From: Auriscalpium vulgare
Taxonomy: Eukaryota > Basidiomycota > Agaricomycetes > Russulales > Auriscalpiaceae
DNA length: 64,000 nucleotides
Assembly: GCA_019915015.1 (NCBI GenBank)
Contig: JAHBBC010000003.1
Location: 1,798,001 to 1,862,000, forward strand
Direction of reading: 5' to 3'
In this document: piece after piece, positions 34,067 through 43,837 of the stretch
Layout: each line of letters begins with the position of its first letter
Position numbering within the stretch: the stretch's first letter is position 1
Translations under genes and position numbers: made by a program
The notes under the pieces: generated by a model
What the model was told of the DNA's origin: nothing
Databases searched by the model: none
Seen by the model: the letters and a program-made list of their open reading frames with translations, nothing else

Positions 34067-37000
34067 CCGGCTGCTCCTTTGTCCCTGGGCATCCGGCAGA
34101 CGACGGGACACGTCCTGCGGCCTCGATTGCCGCGTCGGAGCCCACACATGTGCGCGCTACGGACGGCGCGTATATGTTTGCGCATCGTAATGCGCCCACA
34201 TTCCTTTTCTCCTCGTCCGCACCCACGCTTAATTCTCCAGACCACTTCTTTATTTCGGTCACGCTTTCTTTCCCTAACCGTTCTCCTCTTCACACGTACG
34301 CGCTTGTGGACAGCGGCGCGACGACGTCGTGTATTTCGGAACGCTTTGCGGCGCGTCACTCTCTTTCACGACGTCTCAAGGATGTTCCGGTTCCCATCAC
34401 GGCGGTTGACGACCGCCCAATTGCTTCTGGCCTGATCACCCAGGATGTAGTTGCTAACCTTTCGGTGGGAGCTCATTCCGAGTTCATTGCTTTGGCCGTT
34501 GTTGCGGTCGGTTATCCCATTATTTTAGGTCTCGATTGGCTTCGCCGCCACAATCCCAACATCGACTGGGTTGACTCCAATCTCACCCTCGACTGTTGCG
34601 GACTCACTCGCTCGCATCCCGTCACGATTTCAGCACGAGGCTCCGGTCTCGCCCCTCGACTCGTCCATCCCTCGCTCAACTCGACTACGTCCGTTGGCAT
34701 AGGCTTTGGTCTTACCGGCGCGACCTCGTTCGCCTCCTCGACAATTCGCAACACCACCACGTCTTTGCCGGCACATTCGACACCCAGCGTGGACCGCGCG
34801 TCCTCGCCTCCTCGGCCCTCGTACCTTTCGTCACTCGTCCAGTTGAATGGCTTCGGTCGCTCTACTCCTTCGCTCACCCCTACGCCAAATATTCGCACCA
34901 TTTCCCCTCGTAAATTCGCCAAGGCTGCGCGTTCGCACCCGGACGACGTATGTCTCTTTCGCTTCCTGCCGACCGATTCGCCCGCGTTCATTGCGGCCAC
35001 CTCGGCGCCCGACTCGCTACTCGACGACCTCGATGCCGACACTCCCGACACATCGTCCACTCCTCTCGACGATCTTTCGCAGCACGTACCACCCAAGTAC
35101 TCAGAGTACGCATCCACCGTCTTCTCACCCTCCGAGTTCGACAAGCTGCCTCCGCACCGATCGTTCGACGTCGACATCGAGCTCGAAGAAGGGAAGGAAC
35201 CACCCTTCGGCCCACTCTATCGACTCACCCCAGACGAACGCAACGCGCTCGCCGAATACGTCAACACCAACCTTGCTCGCGGTCACATCCGCAGCTCGAC
35301 ATCGTCGGCCGGCGCACCCGTTCTGTTCATACGCAAGAAGACGGGCAACCTCCGCCTCTGCGTCGACTATAGGGGTCTCAATGCGATTACCAAGAAGAAT
35401 CGCTACCCTGTACCACTCGTTCACGACCTCCTCGATCGTGTACAGGGCTGCAAGGTTTTTACTCTCATTGATCTCGTCTCTGCTTACTCGCATCTTCGCA
35501 TTAAGGAGGGCGACGAGTGGAAGACCGCATTCCGCACGCCCCTCGGACTCTTCGAGCACCTCGTCGTGCCCTATGGACTTACTAATGCACCCGCTGCGTT
35601 TCAGGCATTTATTCAGGACGTCCTGCGCGACCTACTCGACGTCGTGTGTGTCGTCTATCTCGACGATATACTCATCTTTTCGAGGACACCAGAAGAACAC
35701 GACAAGCACGTTCGACTCGTCCTCGACCGTCTACGCGACGCTCACCTCTGCGTCAATCCCGCTAAATGCGAGTGGGACAAATCAGAGGTCGAGTATCTCG
35801 GGTACATCGTCGGCGCTGAAGGCGTCAAGATGAACCCAAAGAAGATTGCGACCATTACGGAGTGGACCGTCCACAGTGAAGGAACTCCAATCATTCCTCG
35901 GGTTTGCTAACTTCTATCGTCGTTTCATCGACGGCTACGCTCGTATTTCTGCCCCGCTTGTTGCGCTGACCAAGAAGGACATCACGTTCAGTTTTTCAGA
36001 TGCTGCGCGCGCCGCGTTCGGACGCCTCAAGCGTGCGTTCACATCCTACCCCGTCTTGCGTCATTACAACCCGCTCGCGCCGTGCACGCTCAGCACCGAC
36101 GCATCCGACTTCGCCATCTCCGGCGTTTGTCAACAACCGGGTGACGATGGTGAACTCCATCCCATCGCTTACTACTCGCGCAAATTCACGCCCGCGGAGA
36201 TCAACTACGAGATCCACGACAAGGAACTCCTCGCAGTTGTCGACTCGTTCCGCGACATGCGCGCGTGGCTGCTCGGTTCGCCTTTCCCTATTTCCGTCAT
36301 CTCTGATCACAAAAACCTCGAGTATTTCATGACCTCGAAGGTTCTCAACCGCCGACAGGCGCGTTGGGCAATGTTTTTGGCTGACTTTGACTTTCGGTTG
36401 ACCTGGGGTCCCGGGAAGTCGAACGTTGCGGACCCCCCGTCGCGACGTGCTGACTTCGTCCCTAGAAAGGGAGATGACACCCTCCTGGTGCAGAATCGGA
36501 CAATACTCACAGCTAAACATACAGAGCTTCTTTTTCCTTCACAGATTCCATCCACACCTCCCGCTGCGACGACCAGCGCGCTCACCACGCTCGCTATCGA
36601 CAGCTCGGCGCTTCTCGAACGCTTCAAGATCGCGTTCCGCGACGACGTCGAATGGCGCGAAGCGCTCGTTCAAGGCAACTCGGACTTCACCGCCGAGGGT
36701 GGACTCGTGTTCCACAAAGGAAAACTCTTCGTTCCTCGACCATTACGCGCTGATATTCTTCGTGCTCGGCACGACTCGCCATTCGCAGGTCATCCTGGAC
36801 GCACACGCACGCTCGGGCTCGTCTCACGAGATTACTCGTGGCCGGTATCCACACCTTCGTGCGTCGCTACGTCGAGGCATGCGACACGTGCGCACGTATC
36901 AAGACGCCGCGTCACAAGCCTTACGGCCTTCTCCAGCCGCTCGACATCCCGTCGCGCCCCTGGCGAGCAATCACTATGGATTTCATCGTTAAGCTTCCTA

Positions 37001-38310
37001 TTTCTCATGGTTATGATTCCATCTGGGTTGTTTGCGATCGTCTCACGCGCTACGCGCATTTCATTCCTTGCAACGAGACGATCGACGCACCCGGTTTGGC
37101 TTGGTTGTTCCTCGACAGAATATTTCGGTACCACGGGCTTCCTGATTCCATTGTTTCTGACCGTGGTGCGATATTTGTTTCACGGTTTTGGACTGAACTT
37201 CTCTCGCTTTTGAAGATTGAGTCGAGCACGTCGACGGCGTATCACCCGCAGACTGACGGTCTGACGGAACGCACGAATCAGACGCTCGAGACGTACTTAC
37301 GTGCATACTGTTCTTACCAACAGGACGATTGGGTCGATTATCTCCCTCTGGGAGAATTCGCCTTCAACAATCTGGAGAACAGCTCGACACACCAGACTCC
37401 CTACTTCGCCAACTTCGCCTACCATCCCACCTTCGAGCCCCAACTCACCGAGCGTTCCAGCGTCCCCGCTGCGGACGAACTCACGACCCGACTCGCTATC
37501 ATCCACGACGAATTACGCGCCGAACTGCAGTTCGCGCAAGACAAGCAGTCGAAGTACTACAACCAGAAGGCGCTCGCTGCTCCGCAGTTCCAGCCCGACC
37601 AGCTCGTCTGGCTCCTGCGCCGCAATATCAAGACGACGCGTCCCTCTCTCAAACTCGACCATCGTCGTCTCGGCCCGTATCCCGTCATCCGCAGAATCGG
37701 TTCCTCTTCCTATCACCTCCGCCTCCCATCCTACCTCTCTCGCCTTCATCCTGTCTTCCATGTCTCGCTCCTTGAACCCTACCAAGATCCTTCCATTTTC
37801 CATCCTCATTCCTCGCCCGCTCCTTTCGAACTCGACGAAGATCCTGCGCTACAAGTCCAGTCCATCCACGACTCGCGCAAAGTTGGTCATCGCTACGAAT
37901 ACCTCGTCCGCTGGAAGTCGCTTCCCGAGTCAGAGAACTCGTGGATTCCCCTCTCCGACATTCCCACTACCCAGAACGAGTTAATCGACCGCTTCCATCG
38001 TCGAAATCCCCGCGCTCCTCGTCCCCATTCCACCGTCCTCGATAAACACTTTACTGTACATGATTCCGAACCCGTTGACTCGTCTTTTTCTGCTCCACAG
38101 GTCCCGCTGCCCTCCGCGTCGCCGCCGTCGTCCTCCGCACCACCCGCCGCTCCGTTGCCGTCCGCTCGTCCCGTCGTACCCACTGCCGCTCCTCGCCCAC
38201 CGTCCCCGCCGGTCGTACGACAGAGATTGAGATCTGTGTACGAACCTGCTCCGCAGACTACGACGCGCTCACGTCGTGTGTCCAAGCCGGCCGAAAGGCT
38301 GAACCTCTGA
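34061..38310 (+). CDS. pol: Pol polyprotein of the gypsy element (PR-RT-RH-IN-chromodomain), frame broken twice
   Basis: Three consecutive frames. The first, about 34061-35870, has the aspartic protease (LVDSGATTS near 34303) and reverse transcriptase (FTLIDLVSAYSHLRI, then VYLDDILIFS near 35652). The second, about 35870-36845, has the tether and RNase H (KELQSFLGFANFYRRFI, then LSTDASDFAISGV, and HDKELLAVVDSFRDMRAW) and the start of the integrase zinc region (HDSPFAGHPGR). The third, 36838-38310, has CDTC, the DDE core (ITMDFIVKLP, IVSDRGAIFVS, PQTDGLTERTNQ) and a C-terminal chromodomain (YEYLVRWKSLPESENSWIP), which targets chromovirus integration to marked chromatin. The second break needs one G in a G run to read WPGIHTFVRRYV. 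The first needs +1/-2 and is less easily explained. All catalytic residues I can check are present. Confidence 0.9.
36460..36477 (+). promoter_or_regulatory. Candidate central polypurine tract
   Basis: CCCTAGAAAGGGAGATGA, an exact 18-base copy of the polypurine tract at the 3' LTR, lies between the RNase H and integrase coding regions. Central polypurine tracts that give a second plus-strand start are known in lentiviruses and Ty1. Here the element also codes PRKGDD across it. Confidence 0.5.
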
Positions 38311-38329
38311 GCAGCCCCATCGTCCGTGA

Positions 38330-38347
38330 CCCTAGAAAGGGAGATGA
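38330..38347 (+). promoter_or_regulatory. 3' polypurine tract
   Basis: CCCTAGAAAGGGAGATGA directly abuts the first base of the 3' LTR (38348), as required for plus-strand priming. Confidence 0.85.
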
Positions 38348-38604
38348 TGTGATGGGCACGGCCATTCTAGATACAAACGGACACTCTACTTAGCTCACGG
38401 ACTCTGGTTTCGTACGACAGACTCGCATCATTACGGTACACGTGCTCATCCCGACTTAGCTATGTACATTTGCCTCCGTTGGTCCGTGCGCCCGTATTAC
38501 TCCGTCGCTCGCCGCTCCTGTACCTTTCCCTCGTCGAGTCAACGCCAGTGACTTCCTCTGTTCATTCTCGCGTCCCCTTCGCTCGAAACACTCGCCCCGT
38601 TACA
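38348..38604 (+). repeat. 3' LTR
   Basis: 257 bp, identical to 32562-32818 by eye. Confidence 0.95.
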
Positions 38605-38811
38605 GTCGTAACCGTGCTCGGCGTCGGCGCCTATCGCGTGGTTGCCGCTTCCTCTCGTTGCATCCTCTGAGTTCTCTCGTGCCAGCTGTCAATGAATACA
38701 TAGCTACCTAAATTTGCACCTTACAGCCCAGTAATAACAGAGGGATACTCTCACAATACTCCGTTGCCGAGGTCTCCAGTCGCCTGTGGACGTGAGAACT
38801 TCTAGTAGGTT

Positions 38812-38903
38812 CTTTGACTTTTGGCGCCGGCTGGCTCTCAGCCAATCAAATTGCTCAGTTGTCTCGCTTATTTGTCTGGACCTAGTTGCTTTCTATTAGG
38901 GAT
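38812..38903 (+). repeat. 92 bp direct repeat, copy A
   Basis: CTTTGACTTTTGGCGCC..CTATTAGGGAT; differs from copy B (39051-39142) at three positions. The copies are 239 bp apart and bracket the foldback at 38947-39011. Confidence 0.88.
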
Positions 38904-38946
38904 GATGCAGGACACGGGCCGCATGCAGCGCCGGGAAATGCCGGGC

Positions 38947-39011
38947 AAGCGCTGGGGTACAAATTCTGTGATCTGGACAGTCGAGATCACAGAATTTGTA
39001 CCCCAGCGCTT
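38947..39011. repeat. Perfect 28 bp foldback (inverted repeat) with 9 nt loop
   Basis: The arm 38947-38974 is the exact reverse complement of 38984-39011; the loop is 38975-38983 (GGACAGTCG). It would form a strong hairpin in RNA or a cruciform in DNA. Confidence 0.95.
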
Positions 39012-39050
39012 ACGGGAAGTGAACATCTTCCGCAGCCAATGAAAGCACTC

Positions 39051-39142
39051 CTTTGACTTTTGGCGCCAGATGGCTCTCAGCCAATCAAATCGCTCAGTTG
39101 TCTCGCTTATTTGTCTGGACCTAGTTGCTTTCTATTAGGGAT
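39051..39142 (+). repeat. 92 bp direct repeat, copy B
   Basis: Second copy of 38812-38903, with three mismatches. It lies about 170 bp upstream of the H15-domain gene and includes CCAAT (39070s) in the form AGCCAATCAAA, which could act as a promoter element; this is inference. Confidence 0.88.
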
Positions 39143-39314
39143 TGTTGGGCACTGCCACCGGGGTTGTGCCGAGGGATGGCAATTCACGATTCATACTTAT
39201 ATGAGGACCGAAAAGGCCCACAGGTCCGTGGCAGACACGTAAATGAGCGACGGGCGCAGAATGAGGCTGGGCCGTCGACGAAAAAGAACCTGGTCCTGCA
39301 GCTGCCAGTGAACT

Positions 39315-41136
39315 ATGCAAGCAGCGACCGAAGCCGCGTCCGCCCGCACACTGTCGTCCTATCACCCCATCGACGCCGTTCCGTCGGCCAACCCATCAGG
39401 TGCGTCGCGCCGCCATCGCACAGGCTGGCGTCGTGTCGGTGCTCACGAAAGTTTTGCCGCAGCGGTCGAGGCGGAACGCCACGCACTCAAACGCACCTAC
39501 CTGAGGCTGCTGTCTCGTCCACTTCTTGTGGAACTTTGTCTGACATTTGAAGCGTACTCTCCGCCGCATGTGAAGGACTCGCTGTGGCCTTATGATTTGA
39601 AGGCAGCCGTCGTGGCGCTGCAGTCGCACCAGTCTGCGCCGCCACCCCCGCCGCCTGCCGCTCCGATCTCCACACCTCATACACCAGTCCAGACGTCGGA
39701 ACATGCTACCTCTGCTACTACAGTAAGCTCCATTGAGGCGAAATCGGCGGAATCACCGCTCATGGGCTCGGACAACACTCTGCCAGAGCACTCGTCTGCG
39801 CAGCCGCAAAATGTCGCGTCAAACGCATTGGCCACCCTCGCCGATGCGCTCGCAGCTGCTATGCCATCGGCTCCGAAAGCATCCGCGCAAGAACAGCAGC
39901 CAAACCCACAGCACGCCGCTTCCACCTCGACTGCAACGCCCGCACCCCAATCACAACCCTCCTACCCGCACGGCCACGGACCTTTCGGACACAACGCGCA
40001 GCAGATCGCCTACCCTCATGTGCCGAACCATTCACAGTTGCACCCTATCGTGGGCCAGTACCCACCTGCCCCCGGTACCGCGCAGTGCCCTCTCGCACCC
40101 GGCTTTCCACGGCACGGCACGGATCCACTGCCACATCCTTCCGTCACTTCATGCACCAACGCGGCGCTCACACGGATGCCCCGCCTGACTTACGAGGACA
40201 TGATAGTCGAAGCACTGGTGCACCTCGCTGACCCGAGGGTTGCGCGTCAAAGGCGATCTACACATGGATGGCGTCCCACTACTCGCTGCGCGCTCGGTTT
40301 AAGCAGTCCGCTTGCCACGCGCTGCAGACGGCCCACAAACGCGGCCGCCTAGAGAAGAGCAGCGACGGCAAGTACCGCCTGAACGTCAACTGGGGCGGTC
40401 CGCAGGTACGCACGCTCGCGACTGACGCTCGTCTTTCTATCTGCTCACCTGGGTCATCGCGTAGTGGAAGTTTACTAATCGCAAGACCCGCAGACCGCAG
40501 ACGCTTTCGCAGATCGCCTCGGAGCCGCAGAGCACGAGCAGGAAGGCAGGCACCCCACGCGACTCCCCCGAGCCCTTCCAGCTGCAGCTGTCGTACCCGG
40601 GTACTCCGTATCCGCACGACGCGTACCCTGGCTTCCAACCGTTCGCGACGCCCGCGCCCTCGGCCGAGCAGCAGGGCGGGGCCGCCGCGGCGCAGGACGA
40701 GGAGGTAGGGGAGGGCACCGATGCCTGGGAGGCGGCGCAGTGTATCATCAATGCGATCAACTTAGGGTCCCTGCTACAGTCCAGCGATGCTCCGGGCGAC
40801 GCAGAACCACCAGAGCCTGTAGCAGCAGCAGCACCTGCCGAGGCGCCGGCATTCACCGCGCTGTCGGAGCAGGGCCGCGCAGCGCTGCAGGGGCAACTCG
40901 CGCTATTGGCCGCACAGCGAGCGGAGGTCGACGAACAACTGGCGGGTGACTTTGGGGGAGCAGAGGAGGACGGGGATGTGCATGTGCATGTGCATATGGA
41001 TGTGGATGTGGAAATAGAAGATGCAGAGCCGGCTGTAGCGGTTGTCTCCGGAGGTGTGGAACGTGATGAGGAAGGAGACACCACGAGCGCTGTCCACCCG
41101 GTCGATCGATTCAACACTGCATGCACCCTCATGTAG
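39315..41136 (+). CDS. H15 (linker-histone-fold) domain protein
   Basis: Two exons, 39315-40405 and 40465-41136, with a 59 bp intron, give about 587 residues. The N-terminal part has SRPLLVELCLTFEAYSPPHV, followed by a Pro/Ala/Gln-rich linker. The core is RLTYEDMIVEALVHLADP.., KAIYTWMASHYSLRARF and HKRGRLEKSSDGKYRLN, a winged-helix H15 domain as in histone H1, suggesting DNA or nucleosome binding. The C-terminus has TRRPQTLSQIASEP, then Ala/Glu-rich and VHVHVHMDVDVEIED sequence. The frame changes once inside the domain near 40232-40234: the CCC run there would need one more C to read ADPEGCASKAIYTWM. A fragment of this gene lies antisense at 6235-6475. Convergent with ERV46. Confidence 0.72.
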
Positions 41137-41516
41137 GCCCTGCGTGCATGTAACAAAAAGACTGTGCTGTAACTGTTAAATGATGATGTGCTTTGAAGTA
41201 TCTTTGTAAATACAAGTGCTAGCTCGAGCTCAGTTAGATCGATCACGACAAGCCTAGGCGTACACTATGTCATTTCGGACCAGACAGTTAGGGATCCATC
41301 GAGTCTCTCACGAGTAGTTTCCTGGAAATAGACTGAATGCGACCCGACCGGCGACAGAAAATCCATAAGAATAAATATACCCAACTAGTCTGTTGGGCGC
41401 CCGCCTCGAGCCCTCCCGGCCAATGGCACATGATATCGATACAGTACATACGCGCCATGCATGGCAGCCGTACACACCTCTGACTACATAGCCTCCCCGT
41501 CCTGCTCTGTGAAAGC
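41137..41516. other. Shared 3' intergenic of H15 and ERV46 genes
   Basis: Short AT-richer interval between two convergent genes; nothing else is recognised. Confidence 0.4.
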
Positions 41517-43194
41517 TCACATGAGCTTCCCGCTGACATGCCCATTCCCGTTGCCATTCTTTTTGAGACTGCGCTGTGTCGCGAATACCACGCTGTCCAG
41601 TAACGAGGCGATGGTCAGCACACCACCAACGATGGCACATGTTCTAAGTGAGATAGCGAGTAGTGAGGAATTCCGACCAGGCGACAGGAGTGGAGAGAAT
41701 GCGTACGAAGTGAGGAAATGCGCGAAGGATTGGCGCGTTTCTTGGTGCACAACGAGAATGGGCGAGACCTCGAAGTTGAAGAAGGCACCTGTGCGATAGT
41801 TCAGTGAGCGACGCAAGGTAATGTTTGATGTTTGAGGGGTGGGCGCACCTGGTACACCGGAGCCACCGTGGCCAATCTGGACCCCTGGTCTGTCGCACCG
41901 CCATAGCCCGTGGTGAGATCACGCTCGAAGTGTGTCGCGCTGTACTCGAGCGCGTTGACCGAGTTGCCGTTTACATCGACGAACTTCGTTGATACCACTT
42001 TGAGGAAGTACTGGAACATATACTGCGCCTTCGACGTCTGCTCGGTCTATCAGCACAGCCCACCGCAAAATGCAGGCGGCCACACACCCTCGAGATGCGT
42101 CCATCCAGCGGCGCTTCCGTGATGCCCAGCCGCTTGCGCATTGTTGCGCTAATCTTCGCCTTGTTCACATCAAACTCGTCGTCTGCGGTGAACGCAAGGT
42201 GGTGTATCGTGTGCGAGAAGTCGTGGCGGTTGCCGTCGTTCTTAAGGTACGGCACAAGCTCGTAGATCTGCGAGTGCGAGCTCTGGAAGGACTTGCCCGG
42301 CGAGAGGTGGATATTCCCGATGACCTTATTCACGCGCACACGCCCCGCGATGTTGCACCCCTCCGACGACTGCTCCTGGATACGATCAGACCAGTGCTCC
42401 TGGTTGCACTATATCCGTGACAACGAGAGTCAGTAATAGGACCTGCTGCACACTGCGCTGTGGGATATGTGGGAGCGTTACCGACCTGCTCAATAGCGCC
42501 GGGGTCGCCGAAGCTCCAGCCCTTCGCGACGTACGCTTCGCGCACCGAGTCGCACGAGTTGCAGCACCCGCTTTCCGGCGGATCGCCGCCGTAGCAAGAC
42601 CCACAGTACCCGTCCGAGCGTGCCTCGTTGAGCTGGTCGATCTCGTTGCGCAACGCGGTGTCCTTCTTGTCGGGGATGACCGCGCCCTCCGGCGTGAGGC
42701 GCGACTTGGCGATAAGCGCGGAGATGTCGCGTTGTGTTTCGCCTGTAATGTCCATTACGTCGAGGGAGAGCACTGCGCAGGTGTTAGCAACGCATGACAG
42801 AGGTCAGAGGAGGGGGACGCACGGTAACAAGGCACTCTGGGGAACGTCACATTCAAATGCAGATTGAGCTTCTCTCCTCGACTCCTGTCGACGACCACGG
42901 AGGTGTCGAGACCCACTCTCCGATAGTCGAAGAACTCCATCATCGTAAATGTGAGAATGATGGCTACCGACGTCAGCGTCACTGCAGACATACACCCGCT
43001 CAGCCGGCAATCCACCTGTGGATTGGGATACAGGACTCACAGAACGCGCCCGTTCGTGTCCGAACCTTCACGTCCTCCATGGTCTATCAAAGTCCCGCGC
43101 CAGTTCGTGAGCAGACATGACGCCTATTGGCAGAATGGGATCACCTTCCCAAAGGCATCAATGCCCTTCAGCCCGCCGAACAGCCCTTCGCCAT
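41517..43194 (-). CDS. ERV46: ERV46/ERGIC3-type COPII vesicle protein
   Basis: Eight exons on the minus strand: 43145-43194, 43041-43083, 42823-42981, 42486-42772, 42088-42408, 41849-42037, 41707-41788 and 41517-41643. With two single-base deficits restored they give 419 residues, the normal Erv46 length. The family, with Erv41, cycles between ER and Golgi as a cargo receptor. Landmarks are GLKGIDAFGK and EDVKVRTRTGAF, then a first membrane segment (TLTSVAIILTFTMMEFFDYR) and RSRGEKLNLHLNVTFPRVPC. The lumenal cysteine cluster YCGSCYGG..GCCNSC follows, then VNKVIGNIHLSPGKSFQ, FFNFEVSPILVVH and a second membrane segment (CAIVGGVLTIASLLDSVVF). The C-terminus is GKLM. Deficits are near 43190 (start reads ATGGCGAAGGG, one base short of MAEG) and at 41882-41885 (before VQIGHGGSG). 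Confidence 0.88.
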
Positions 43195-43837
43195 GTTGAC
43201 CCTCGAGCGAAATTAGGGAAGGGATAGTTAGAATTGGTACACCGCCTAGCCAGTGACGGGGTAGGAAGAGAGAAAGAGCGTGAGCGAGGGCTAAAAATCG
43301 AGAACGATGCGGACGGAGAGAATCAAGGGTGCATCAGCAAAAGTACCGAAAACTTGTGAGGCTTACAAGCGCTTATCTGAAAGCCCTTATGGTTACAACT
43401 TGCCAGCAATATATTTGAATCATTTCTGGTGGTCGATTGTCACGACATGTTGACACAACTCTCGTTCGAATGTTGTAGTTTCGATATAGGTTATATGTCC
43501 ACAGAGTCAGAGGCACTGTCAATTGGGTAGATATGAAGTTGGGGTTTGGTTACAAGATTCGGGGCTTTAAGATAACCACTTGTAACCCCCACAATCCGCC
43601 GCAAGTTTTCTGCACTTTTGCTGATGTGCTACGTGTCCGGCGGTCATGTGAGCCCATCACAGCGACAACTTCACTGATTCACTGAACCTTCTGCGCCGTT
43701 TCCGACCTTTACCCTGCGTGCGCCCGGCCGCAATTCGCTCTCGTGCTCACAGAAGAAGGCAAAGTGATGGCCAAAGCGTGCCCAGGGCATCTCCGTGCCA
43801 CGTATACTCGCTGCAGTGACGTGGAATAGAGACATGT
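43195..43837. other. Intergenic between ERV46 promoter and VPS45 3' end
   Basis: AT-richer sequence without protein-like frames; presumably the ERV46 promoter and the VPS45 3' flank. Confidence 0.4.

Larger units (their letters stand above)
32562..38604 (+). mobile_element. Full-length Ty3/gypsy chromovirus LTR retrotransposon, 6043 bp
   Basis: Two identical 257 bp LTRs flank gag with a CCHC knuckle and pol ordered protease, reverse transcriptase, RNase H, integrase and chromodomain; integrase downstream of RT defines Ty3/gypsy. The primer-binding site lies two bases after the 5' LTR and a polypurine tract directly abuts the 3' LTR. Identical LTRs point to a very recent insertion. Pol is broken by two apparent frame changes (near 35870 and 36845), one of which would be repaired by a single G in a G run. 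No convincing target-site duplication is seen: the 5' flank ends ACCGT, whereas the 3' flank begins GTCGT and has ACCGT only six bases later. Confidence 0.95.

Noticed and set aside
38600..38615. ACCGT as target-site duplication of the gypsy element
   Set aside because: At the 3' side ACCGT lies six bases beyond the LTR end, not next to it; no clean duplication can be claimed.
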